DNA of 64,000 nucleotides from Galaxea fascicularis (Eukaryota; Cnidaria; Anthozoa; Scleractinia; Euphylliidae): positions 43,389,868-43,453,867 of the forward strand of contig OX419336.1 of assembly GCA_948470475.1 (NCBI GenBank), written 5' to 3'. The position numbers and the translations under genes were made by a program. The notes under the pieces were generated by a model, which saw nothing but the letters and a program-made list of their open reading frames with translations, made no database searches and was not told the DNA's origin. Positions 37,601 to 43,752 of the stretch are shown in pieces (positions within the stretch are counted from its first letter, which is position 1; every line of letters starts with the position of its first letter).

Positions 37601-39013
37601 AAATACATAACATGCGACTTTAAGGACACGGCTGTTTCAATCACTGTCATCATCATGCTATCCCCTAAACCACCGTCTTGCCCCGCTGAAAACAAGCAAG
37701 AAGCCAAATCGGTCAATAGAACCGAGATAGAAGCGGCAAACACGCAAACAGGAGTCGTGTAGGCCTTCCAACCCCATTTTACCACATCTTCAAATCTAGC
37801 ACTTGCAAGTGATGTCGCCGTCAAACCCATTAAAGATGCTTCAGTCAACTGATCTTGTACGATGCTTTTCAGAGGACAGACGACAACCACACACGCAGCT
37901 TTCGACGATATTTCTTTTACACGAATCAACAACTGAAAGATGAGGTTTTTACCAAAGCCCGTCGGAAGAACTGCTACCAAATCCTTTCCGTGTACAAGTA
38001 TCGAAATGGCTTTTTTTTGCTCGGGACGTAATTCACGTGTCATACCCAGCTCAGAGAGAAATAAAAGAGCTTCTTCGAGAGCAGCATCAAAGCTTCGCTA
38101 GTCCGCCACTTTTCTCCCACGGAATAAGCGGTAAAAAAACTACCTTTAGTTGGCAGGTATCAATCTGCCTGAGCTCTACCGCACCAATCAGAGACTCCGT
38201 TCGCCCACGAACGGAGTTTCTCAAACGAACAATGAGTGCGGGCAGGCGGTTTATTCTTTCCCCTCCCCCTCCCCCCTCCTCAATTTTTGTTTCTCCCTCC
38301 CACTGGCTTGGGAAACTTTTTACCTCGCCCCAACTCTCCACTGTTTTCCTAATTCAAGATGGCGGCCTGAACAACCGATGGAAATATCCACTCGCCCCCG
38401 CCAAAAACCGCCTGCACTGCAGGCTACTCGCATATCACGTTTGTTCAATAGATTTCTAGAACAAAAGAGAGACTGCCTGCAATCTACATTGAAGCGACCT
38501 TGTTACGCGAGTTTGCATGACTTCAAAAAGCTAGTATTAATTGTCTTCGCATCAGGGGAGGCCCACAAATAATGGTTTTGTTCACAAACTGTGTCATTTA
38601 TTGATAACACTGATTGAATTAAAAACAAAATAGGTAATTTTGAGTCCGTGTTTTCTTAACACGGTTGGCAAAGTTCCCTGGACATTTTTCTCCTAGCTTT
38701 GGAAAGCATTTTGCGTATTAGTAGGGGTTTATAAACAGTGATTGAAAAATATTTTTCGCCTAAAAACGGCGACCTCCTCTTTATCTCCCCACCTAGCACC
38801 TGACGGTTTTCTTTGTAACAGCGGAATTTTTGTTTGTTTTCAGAAGGAGAACTTGGGGATAATGAAAACACAACAGCGGAGTTCACAACGGAAGAAAAAC
38901 TACCAGAAATAGATACAAGCGTCGACAATTTGACTCCAGAACCCATGGAGATACAAAATGACACAACTGAAAACTTATCACCATGTGATATGGATATATC
39001 CAGCCCTGATTAG
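23323..39013 (+). CDS. PSIP1: LEDGF/HDGF-family protein: PWWP plus integrase-binding domain (14 coding exons)
   Basis: A chromatin reader and tether: the PWWP domain of this family binds H3K36-methylated nucleosomes and the integrase-binding domain (IBD) binds partner peptides such as those in MLL/menin complexes. Coding exons: 23323-23388, 23473-23546, 24633-24903, 27519-27599, 27724-27780, 28323-28448, 29132-29179, 30126-30295, 31852-32093, 33535-33611, 34409-34510, 34940-35030, 35214-35414, 38844-39013. All have GT/AG borders and phases match, giving 591 aa. Residues about 1-90 form the PWWP domain ([31 protein letters not shown]). Acidic and Lys-rich stretches follow, then a highly charged KE-rich helix (about 250-378), the IBD (about 380-466; [42 protein letters not shown]) and an acidic tail. 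Human LEDGF/p75 is 530 aa and HDGFL2, its other IBD paralogue, 671, so the symbol stands for the pre-duplication ortholog. Confidence 0.93.
23547..24632 (+). other. LEDGF-gene intron 2
   Basis: About 1.1 kb. Around 24186-24490 is a decayed inverted repeat (GGGATGATCATAG near the left, TGATCATCCCTGTCACTTGA near the right), probably an old MITE. Nothing else recognised. Confidence 0.5.
25149..25398. mobile_element. MITE with CAGGGCTTGAAATAAC termini (hAT-like)
   Basis: Left CAGGGCTTGAAATAAC and right GTTATTTCAAGCCCTG are exact inverted repeats. The internal motif TGxCCGGxCA occurs several times. CAGGG ends suggest hAT. No coding capacity. Confidence 0.75.
25895..25903. repeat. Left 9-bp TSD of the RecQ-bearing TIR element
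   Basis: CCCAGTTTG, repeated exactly at 27149-27157. A 9-bp duplication is typical of Mutator-like elements. Confidence 0.75.
25904..27148. mobile_element. Long-TIR element carrying a RecQ-like helicase segment
   Basis: The arms are about 200 bp or more and begin CAACCTCGTTCCCAGGGCC; the right arm mirrors them down to CGAGGTTG at 27148. The arms include a possible first coding segment from the ATG at 26051 ([15 protein letters not shown]), mirrored near 26960-27003. Between the arms lies a RecQ-type Walker A region. A 9-bp duplication (CCCAGTTTG) flanks the element. There is no transposase domain, so it is a non-autonomous or gene-carrying element of probable Mutator type. Confidence 0.75.
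26100..26270 (+). pseudogene. RecQ-like helicase N-terminal fragment inside the TIR element
   Basis: The peptide [20 protein letters not shown] followed by [11 protein letters not shown] matches motif I (Walker A, GFGKS) and its surroundings in RecQ-family DNA helicases, which unwind DNA 3' to 5'. The frame dies soon after (TRPLRF...), and motifs Ia to VI (DEAH box and the rest) are absent here. A similar but different segment lies at 37573-38043 on the other strand. It is a captured or relic exon and cannot make an active helicase alone. Confidence 0.7.
27149..27157. repeat. Right 9-bp TSD of the RecQ-bearing TIR element
   Basis: CCCAGTTTG, copy of 25895-25903. Confidence 0.75.
27781..28322 (+). 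other. LEDGF-gene intron 5
   Basis: 542 bp, donor GTATGT, acceptor TTGTTATAG. No gene or repeat recognised. Confidence 0.7.
28449..29131 (+). other. LEDGF-gene intron 6
   Basis: 683 bp, donor GTAAGT, acceptor TTTATTTTAG. Nothing recognised. Confidence 0.7.
29180..30125 (+). other. LEDGF-gene intron 7, containing a MITE
   Basis: Donor GTATGT, acceptor TGTTTAAG. Includes the MITE at 29496-29877; otherwise nothing recognised. Confidence 0.7.
29496..29877. mobile_element. MITE with AAAGGGGCACTGTCATG termini
   Basis: Left AAAGGGGCACTGTCATG and right (reverse complement) AAAGGGGTACTGTCATG pair as inverted ends. The interior shares GGCAAGGATTGAAATGGATTG with the element starting at 43338 (there inverted), so the two are distant relatives. 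Confidence 0.65.
30405..30530 (+). mobile_element. Penelope-type 3' fragment with degenerate hammerhead motif
   Basis: TGACGA (30422-30427), then CTCGAAACGTC at about 30439-30449, has the order of a hammerhead core (CUGANGA, helix II, GAAA, cleavage triplet GUC), followed by CTGTATGGTGGTCAAGTTAC, a segment style found next to such motifs in cnidarian Penelope-like repeats (from memory). Helix II is weak here, so self-cleavage is doubtful. Confidence 0.45.
30854..31449. mobile_element. Foldback/TIR element with arms of about 200 bp
   Basis: Left arm from GCTGTTTCAGAGGTGGCAGG, right arm ending CCTGGGCAACTCTGAAACGGC; they continue matching through CTGGGGCGAGTTTCAAATTTG and the Val/Phe-coding-like stretch GACCAAGTTTGA to about 31030. 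An A-rich centre (31199-31221). No coding capacity. Confidence 0.75.
31455..31607 (-). repeat. tRNA-derived SINE, inverted copy
   Basis: The reverse strand starts GGCTTCATAGCTCAGTTGGT and continues AGAGCATCGCACCAGAATCG, then GTCACGGGTTCAAGCCCCGT: intact A box and B box and tRNA-like folding, with a defective anticodon loop (no U33). A tail with TGAATTTTTTTCAGGCTTC follows. The apparent protein here ([20 protein letters not shown]) is the well-known translation artefact of tRNA-like sequence. Confidence 0.75.
31676..31830 (+). repeat. tRNA-derived SINE, forward copy (5' truncated)
   Basis: Begins inside the tRNA-like head (TGCACCGGAATGGCGAGGTC), keeps the B box GGTTCAAGCCC and the tail TCCTGAATTTTGTTCAGGCC, then CATTTGATTTCATATCCGCA. 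It is the same family as 31455-31607 in opposite orientation, so the two can form a hairpin. Confidence 0.75.
32094..33534 (+). other. LEDGF-gene intron 9
   Basis: 1.4 kb, donor GTGAGT, acceptor CCTGCTAG. Contains one MITE (33100-33314). No gene seen. Confidence 0.7.
33100..33314. mobile_element. MITE with CAGTGCGACGCACCTTACC termini and TA target site
   Basis: The ends CAGTGCGACGCACCTTACC and GGTAAGGTGCGTCGCACTG are exact inverted repeats and sit between TA dinucleotides (33098-33099 and 33315-33316). The arms continue through GGCCACCxAACAAACATT. TA duplication fits Tc1/mariner-like or related elements. Non-coding. Confidence 0.85.
33612..34408 (+). other. LEDGF-gene intron 10
   Basis: 797 bp, donor GTGAGT, acceptor TTTCTGTAG. 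No repeat or gene recognised. Confidence 0.7.
34583..34665. repeat. GATGAC hexanucleotide microsatellite
   Basis: About 13 uninterrupted GACGAT/GATGAC repeats within LEDGF-gene intron 11 (34511-34939). It produces repetitive Ile-Val or Ser-only frames on the - strand that are not genes. Confidence 0.9.
35500..35768. mobile_element. MITE with GTGTGCGTTT termini
   Basis: Left GTGTGCGTTTCTTGAAACTC and right (reverse complement) GCGTGCGTTTGTCAAAACTC are diverged inverted ends; internal GAAAACG motifs repeat. Non-coding. Confidence 0.55.
36013..36172. mobile_element. MITE with AAGGCTCTGGCAAACGAGGA termini
   Basis: Inverted ends AAGGCTCTGGCAAACGAGGA and TCCTCGTTTGCCAGGACCTT enclose paired GGACACAAAATTTGTGTCC-type sequence. 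Same family as the split MITE at 25727-27262. Confidence 0.8.
36719..36800 (+). repeat. tRNA-like SINE head
   Basis: TGGTGGTCTAGTGGTTAAG (A-box region) followed about 45 bp later by GTAGGTTCGAGTGC (B box), in + orientation. Acceptor and anticodon stems are poor, so it is a repeat head and not a tRNA gene. Confidence 0.5.
36908..36916. repeat. Left 9-bp TSD of the RecQ composite element
   Basis: CTCGCATAT, repeated exactly at 38427-38435. Confidence 0.75.
36917..38426. mobile_element. Composite TIR element (TAGCCT family) carrying a RecQ-like helicase segment
   Basis: Two related MITE-like arms in opposite orientation, 36917-37080 and about 38240-38426, both running from AGCCTGCAGTGCAGGCGG to AAACCGCCTGCCCGC, enclose a - strand RecQ-like frame. 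A 9-bp direct repeat lies outside the outer ends only, so the 1.5-kb block moved as a unit. No transposase domain was found. The 9-bp TSD suggests Mutator-like mobility. Confidence 0.72.
37573..38090 (-). pseudogene. RecQ-like helicase N-terminal segment (transposon cargo)
   Basis: The - strand frame starting upstream of the ATG at 38043 reads [20 protein letters not shown], then the Walker A region [19 protein letters not shown] and motif Ia [15 protein letters not shown], the order found at the start of RecQ helicases. Motif I has GFGKN where GFGKS/T is usual, which should weaken nucleotide binding. After [20 protein letters not shown] the similarity fades and the frame ends at 37573. The DEAH box and motifs III-VI are missing. 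It is a fragment shared in kind with 26100-26270. Confidence 0.75.
38427..38435. repeat. Right 9-bp TSD of the RecQ composite element
   Basis: CTCGCATAT, copy of 36908-36916. Confidence 0.75.
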
Positions 39014-39636
39014 AGGTCTTCACCCTTTTCATTACTACATCAAGCCCTGGAGAAATATTTGCGGATAACGCCAGTCTTGAGTAGTATTTTGTTCAGCGTT
39101 CTTCCGTGGAACACCGGTGCATTTCTTCGCAGTCCGAAAGTCTTTCAGAATGTCGTGATTTGAAATTTTCATTCAACGTGGAATAACAAGTGGGATTAAA
39201 ACGTTTCCTTTTACAGCAAATTTTAAACAGGTTTCCTATTCTTTTCCAAACCGAAATACTCTCTGTTGATTTTACAGAGTTTACGCTAGTGAGATTTTAG
39301 TTTTCGCAGATGTAATTAGCTTGCTCGTCCGTAGTGGCTTTTAATATTTTGTTGCAGCTCAGATTCAGCTCATTCCACTTTTGTTGGCTCAAGTTAATGA
39401 CATCCTTGCAGTGTTACGAGATGTAGCCGTTGGAGCGGAGTTGAAATTTACTGGTAAGACAAGAATACTTCTACTGTGTTTGATCGGATTTACATGTATC
39501 GCAAAATGGTAAACTAAAACAAAATGCAATGAGTTCTTTCCCAATTTCCAACGTACGCATCTGTAATATTTTAAAACATGCTCTACGCTCCAGTTAGTTT
39601 TCTGACTAGCTTGGGCCGTAGCCAATTGTAACTGAC
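39014..39636. other. 3' flank of the LEDGF-family gene
   Basis: Likely 3' UTR and intergenic DNA. No clear AATAAA close to the stop codon was picked out; ATTAAA occurs at about 39194. Nothing else seen. Confidence 0.4.
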
Positions 39637-39762
39637 TTAGGCCCGTTTCAAACGTCGTGCTATTGCGGTGTCGAACTCAATTGATCGAATTAAATTCGAC
39701 AGTAGCACGAAGTTTGAAACCAAGTCGTGCTACTGCCGAGTCGAACTCAGTTCATAAATTAT

Positions 39763-39778
39763 AAATACATTTTAAAAG
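39763..39778. repeat. Left 16-bp TSD of the Penelope pair
   Basis: AAATACATTTTAAAAG, repeated exactly at 41165-41180. Confidence 0.85.
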
Positions 39779-39819
39779 GACGTAAAAGCTGCAATTTTGT
39801 AACAATCTTGATGAAGAGA

Positions 39820-40617
39820 ACAAGCCTTTTAAATTTGAAAGACATGTTTCGGCAACTCCTGTGCCATCGTCAGTTTACGGATGGAATTACAATGATGAAC
39901 AATATATAGTGGAAAATTAGAATAACAATGGTATGATACAGCAACTAATTACAAAGAAAGATTAAGATTTACATGAAACAATTGTTGATTTAGGGAGGGT
40001 TTCTCCCAGTGAATATGCACTGCCTCCTTGATTTCCGTGTTGTTGCTTGATCTATGACAACAAAGCACTCGCTCGAACAAAGTGTCCGACACCTAGGTGA
40101 ATCCTGTAAATGCTTGAAAATGTGAGAGGCCTTATCCACATTTAAGTGCTCGTTTATGTGCGTGCAAATGTGTCGGGAAGTCTCGCCGACATAGCAGGCA
40201 CCGCAGCCTGCACACCTGAATCTATAAACAACGCATGATTTGAGCTCTTTAGGGATAAGGCTATTAATTCCACTATCAATAAGTAAAGTCTTTCACGCTA
40301 AACAAAGAGCCGATTTTGAACGAATAAAACACTAGCTTGATATTAGTGCTGTTGTCACAAAAACGCTGAATGGTTCTGCGAATCCGCTTTTGTGCAATAG
40401 CAGAGAATTTACCCACGTAAGGTAATTTGACGTAGGAGCGCTCTGGGCTGTTGTAGCCAGTTTGCCTGTTAAACTGGAAAAACTTATTGATAGTGGAATT
40501 TATAGCCTTGTCGATAATGTGTGCTGGATAAGAATTTTTGAATAAAAAAGCCCTTATCTTAGTTGTTTCCTGATGGAATCCTAGCCAAGTACTGTTAATC
40601 TTATACGCTCTATCCAT
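39820..40617 (-). CDS. Penelope-like element ORF 3' part, left copy (broken)
   Basis: From 40617 the - strand reads YKINSTWLGFHQETTKIRAF, then SPERSYVKLPYVGKFSAIAQ and KRIRRTIQRFCDNS, the linker between reverse transcriptase and endonuclease in Penelope-like polyproteins. The frame ends at 40276 (KDFTY), where one or two bases are lost relative to the other copy (KDLIPKELK); the GIY-YIG domain continues out of frame to about 39985. The RT domain is absent. Confidence 0.75.
39832..39885 (-). ncRNA. Hammerhead ribozyme motif, left Penelope copy
   Basis: On the - strand: CTGACGA (39873-39867), stem II GGCA/TGCC around CAGGAGT, GAAAC (39850-39846), then ATGTC ending at the predicted cleavage triplet GUC. 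Stem III is a single C-G pair closing a two-base loop, as reported for Penelope-type hammerheads. Confidence 0.7.
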
Positions 40618-40628
40618 ACCATTCAGCG

Positions 40629-41025
40629 TTTTTGTGACAACAGCTTTAATATCAAGCTAGTGTTTTCTTCGTTCAAAATCGGCTCTTTGTTTAGCGTGAA
40701 AGACCTTATCCCTAAAGAGCTCAAATCATGCGTTGTTTATAGATTCAGGTGTGCAGGCTGCGGTGCCTGCTATGTCGGCGAGACTTCCCGACACATTTGC
40801 ACGCGCATAAACGAGCACTTAAATGTGGATAAGGCCTCTCACATTTTCAAGCATTTACAGGATTCACCTAGGTGTCGGACACTTTGTTCGAGCGAGTGCT
40901 TTGTTGTCATAGATCAAGCAACAACACGGACACAATTAAAAATCAATGAGGCAGTGCATATTCACTGGGAGAAACCCTCCCTAAATCAACAATTGTTTCA
41001 TGTAAATCTTAATCTTTCTTTGTAA
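40629..41025 (+). CDS. GIY-YIG endonuclease domain of a Penelope-like element, right copy
   Basis: GIY-YIG is the endonuclease that Penelope-like elements use for target nicking. Frame 40660-41025 reads FSSFKIGSLFSVKDLIPKEL, then CVVYRFRCAGCGACYVGETS, RHICTRINEHL and LKINEAVHIHWEKPSLNQQL. The pattern VYRFRC...ACYVGET...R..EHL..ASHIFKHL matches the GIY-YIG core with its Cys-rich insert; the conserved Arg (RINEHL) and Glu (KINEAVHI) are present. The open part is only the C-terminal piece, with the RT domain missing 5', so it is a truncated element. Confidence 0.88.
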
Positions 41026-41091
41026 TTAGTTGCTGTATCATACCATTGTTATTCTAATTTTCCGCTCTATATTGTTCATCATTGTAATTCC

Positions 41092-41142
41092 ATCCGTAAA
41101 CTGACGATGGCACAGGAGTTGCCGAAACATGTCTTTCAAATT
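41092..41142 (+). ncRNA. Hammerhead ribozyme motif, right Penelope copy
   Basis: CTGACGA at 41101-41107, stem II GGCA/TGCC, GAAAC at 41124-41128 and the cleavage triplet GTC at 41131-41133. Stem I is short (AAA with TTT). Identical to the motif in the left copy in inverted orientation. Confidence 0.7.
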
Positions 41143-41164
41143 TAAAAGTCTTGTTCTCTTCATC

Positions 41165-41180
41165 AAATACATTTTAAAAG
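41165..41180. repeat. Right 16-bp TSD of the Penelope pair
   Basis: AAATACATTTTAAAAG, copy of 39763-39778. Confidence 0.85.
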
Positions 41181-41335
41181 TCAGCAAAACCGGTTTGTCA
41201 TGGTTTGACGTATGTTTACAGCAACAGCTAATTCGACTGAATTAAATTCGACGCCTGAAACCAAGTCGTGCTGGAGTCGTGCTACAGTCGAACCAGCTTA
41301 GCACGGCAGTAGCACGACGTTTGAACCGGGCCTTA

Positions 41336-42268
41336 CTCCACGCATTTTGTTCCAACACTTGTCACGACGGAATAAAACACGTAATTTTCCAAGGATGCGG
41401 GATCTCTGTCCAAGATTGAAGCACAGCAAGGAACCCTACCGAGATAGAACATTGTATGGGGAATATGTTAACCAAACAACCCAACATTGGGACTCTGTGG
41501 GTATTTCCGACGAAATCGTAGACGCGACGGTCACTATTGATGAAACGACGATCTTAGAGATTGTAGCCTGCGTGGCAGGCGCTAGAAAGGGGAAGGGAGA
41601 GGAGAAAATTGGGTGCGCGCGAAACGGGCGGAGCGAGGGAGAGGGGAAGAGGAAGCGCCTGCAGCCAGCCCATTGTTTATTTCTGCAGGCGCTTCCTTTC
41701 CCTTCTTCCTTCCCCTTTAGCGCCTGCCACGCAGGATACAGAGATTGAAGCGACGATTTAGAAATTATTGCATTCAGACATAATATTGGCCAGTCAGATC
41801 TTAGAGATATCCGCCGTGGAGAAGTCGTCGATAGCTTTGTAGTCTCTTTAGTTCTTTTTCTAGCTCTTCTCTCGGTCCCCATCTTGATATGCTTGCATGA
41901 GAATGCCCAGAACCAAAAAAATGGTCAATGTTACGGCGGGCGCAAAATGTCCGTGCTATGACCTTGTGACACCTTTTGTTGACTGCAGATCGCTTTAGAT
42001 CACCTCGGATGGCGGAATTTGATGTGTAAGTCAAGTTTCCCTTTTTACCCTTGACTCTAAAGAACCCGAGGTACCATCGGTCAAGCCATGGTGGTGCCGA
42101 ATAACGTTAGAAGAACAGGGGACTCTCCAAGCACTTCTGCTTGAAAACAAAGATATAGCAGAGTGTCATGAAGACCCACGAAGACCCAACGAAGACCCAC
42201 TGGTCTAAAACAAAGACCCTGTGGTCTAAAACGAAGACCCACTGGTCTAAAACCACCGTTTTTTTTTT
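41336..42268. other. Unassigned stretch with one MITE and a short tandem repeat
   Basis: Contains the MITE at 41564-41738. At 42171-42256, GAAGACCCACTGGTCTAAAAC-like units repeat four times imperfectly; the same unit is seen inverted near 45366-45410. Frames spanning 41347-42034 show no domain I can name. Confidence 0.45.
41564..41738. mobile_element. MITE of the TAGCCT family
   Basis: Left TAGCCTGCGTGGCAGGCGCT and right (reverse complement) TATCCTGCGTGGCAGGCGCT are inverted ends. Flanks TAGAGATTG (41555-41563) and CAGAGATTG (41739-41747) form a 9-bp duplication with one mismatch. Purine-rich arms fold on each other. Non-coding. Confidence 0.75.
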
Positions 42269-43249
42269 CAGGGAAAGACTATACAGTAAGCTGAATTGCT
42301 CTCATTTCTGTAGCGCATAAATTAAAATGTCATCTGAGCGCACAACAAACTTGACAGTTACTTTTATCTCAGTCGGTACAACACGTGTCAAGTTGTGTAA
42401 CGAAAGATTTAGAGAAACATTTCAGGACACATGGCGTTTCGGTAACGACATGTCGCTATTGTCAAAACTAAAAATATTTGACATGTCTTGGCCGAAACGT
42501 AATGTTTTAATATCGCACCTTTTATTCTCAAATTGTGTAATGCAGTCAAATTCCAAGAGTTTAGTACATTTCCTCGTCACCAAACAGTAGTTCATTGAGA
42601 AGAGCTGCTTCTTTGAAGAAAAGTTTCTTCTCGTCTTGGTCCAGGACATGCAACATTTTCTTGACAACCACTGTTTTGACATTTTCCTCAGTTCCATATT
42701 CTGTGGTGTACACATCACCAAAGGCACCTTGTCCGAGCCGCTTTTTGACTTGAGCGTTACATTCAAAGGCTTTTATGTTTGCGATACTTTCCGCAGTAGA
42801 CTGTTGCCTTTTTAAGATTTGGGGGATCTTGAAATGACGAAAAAACGACATTTTCAACGCAGGGATACATCTGAAAGCGATAATGTAATTTTCCCGGGAA
42901 AATCAAATTCCTGTAGCACGTGGTGAACAAATTTGCGAGTCACGCATAGTTGACCTTTGCGCCTTTCAGTTAAATGATAAGGACAGTATAGCAAAGTAAT
43001 GAAGTCACCTCATCGTAATTTGCTCATTATACATTTGAAAAATAGAATATTCACGATGACAAAATATACGAACATCGTCACTAAAACGTATTTTTCTATA
43101 CTTTTGGATTTAATTGCGTTACACAACTTGACACGTGTCGTACCGACTGAGATAAAGTAACTGTCAAGTTTGTTGTGCGCTCAGATGACATTTTAATTTA
43201 TGTGCTACAGAAATGAGAGCAATTTGGCTTTGTGCATAGTCTTTCCCTG
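42269..43249. mobile_element. TIR element carrying a protein-kinase fragment
   Basis: Inverted arms of about 135 bp, left CAGGGAAAGACTATACAGTA onward and right (reverse complement) CAGGGAAAGACTATGCACAA, match on through CAAACTTGACAGTTACTTTA and GTCAAGTTGTGTAACG. A partial inverted relative of its interior lies at about 45420-46025. No TSD was found. CAGGG ends are hAT-like, but that is only suggestive. Confidence 0.7.
42561..42857 (-). pseudogene. Protein kinase N-lobe fragment (transposon cargo)
   Basis: The - strand frame encodes the start of a eukaryotic protein kinase domain: glycine-rich loop LGQGAFGDVY (residues about 41-50), the ATP-binding Lys in VVVKKM, and helix C with its Glu in FFKEAALLNEL. 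It stops at residue 98 (GDEEMY), before the HRD and DFG motifs, so there is no catalytic lobe. It lies inside a TIR element, and a relative at 45880-46025 keeps the 3' end (GDEEMY and following DNA) but not the kinase part. It is a captured, truncated kinase segment. Confidence 0.7.
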
Positions 43250-43752
43250 AACAATTAAAGGCATCCTGTGGTAAGCTCGTGGAGTGAGTAAGATAATGTT
43301 CATTGGTAGCCGAATAACAGTATTATTCTTAACGACCATTTAAAGGGGCTATGTCACGAACGATTTTGTGGTTTTGGATCAATTCTTTCCAAAAACCGTT
43401 ACTTATTTATACAAACAATGTTCCTGAAAAACTATGAGGTAAATATCAAATTAATTTTATCAAAGAGAGCAACCCATAATAAGGTTTTTGGTGTTTTTTG
43501 TCGAGATAGCATCAAAACTTGAAAACGTTGGCCCAACCTTTTCAAGTTTCAATCCATTTCCATCCTTGCCGCATTGGTAGCATCAGACGACATGAAACAG
43601 TTTTAGTGTCATAACAGTCTTAAATAACAAAACTAGACCATTATTTTTGGATCTCAATTGACTGCAAGACATATTTTGAGCTTTTTAAAAATATGCTAAA
43701 ATAGCGTGACTAACCCTAACCTTTAAGGAATGCATGAATGCGCCTGCCGAAT
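43250..43752. other. Stretch with a decayed TIR element
   Basis: TTAAAGGGGCTATGTCACG at 43338 and the diverged counterpart near 43705-43733 may bound an old Kolobok-like MITE related to 29496-29877. Otherwise nothing seen. Confidence 0.4.

Larger units (their letters stand above)
35415..38843 (+). other. LEDGF-gene intron 13, largest intron, transposon cluster
   Basis: 3.4 kb between GTAAGA and TTGTTTTCAG. Holds MITEs at 35500-35768 and 36013-36172, a tRNA-like repeat at 36719-36800, and the RecQ-bearing composite at 36917-38426. The remaining sequence shows no gene. Confidence 0.75.
39779..41164. mobile_element. Head-to-head pair of truncated Penelope-like elements
   Basis: Two 5'-truncated Penelope-like copies share one junction near 40620-40640 and point outward: - strand toward 39800 and + strand toward 41160. 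Each ends in a hammerhead motif followed by ACATGTCTTTCAAATTTAAAA. The left end alone has a further 31 bp (39779-39809). The pair is bounded by a single 16-bp target duplication, so both copies integrated in one event. The near identity of the arms marks it as recent. Confidence 0.85.
39637..41335. mobile_element. TIR element with TTAGGCCCG termini, split by a Penelope pair
   Basis: Left end TAGGCCCGTTTCAAACGTCG and right end (reverse complement) TAAGGCCCGGTTCAAACGTC are inverted repeats that continue with repeated GTCGTGCTA and AATTAAATTCGA motifs. The original element was only about 300 bp; the 1.4-kb Penelope pair inserted in its middle. A related single terminus lies at 56028 (TTAGGCCCGGTTCAGACGCC). 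Confidence 0.75.

Noticed and set aside
41347..41882. Pair of opposed ORFs of 133 and 148 codons
   Set aside because: Both run through a purine/pyrimidine-rich MITE (41564-41738); the parts outside it are short and unrecognised.
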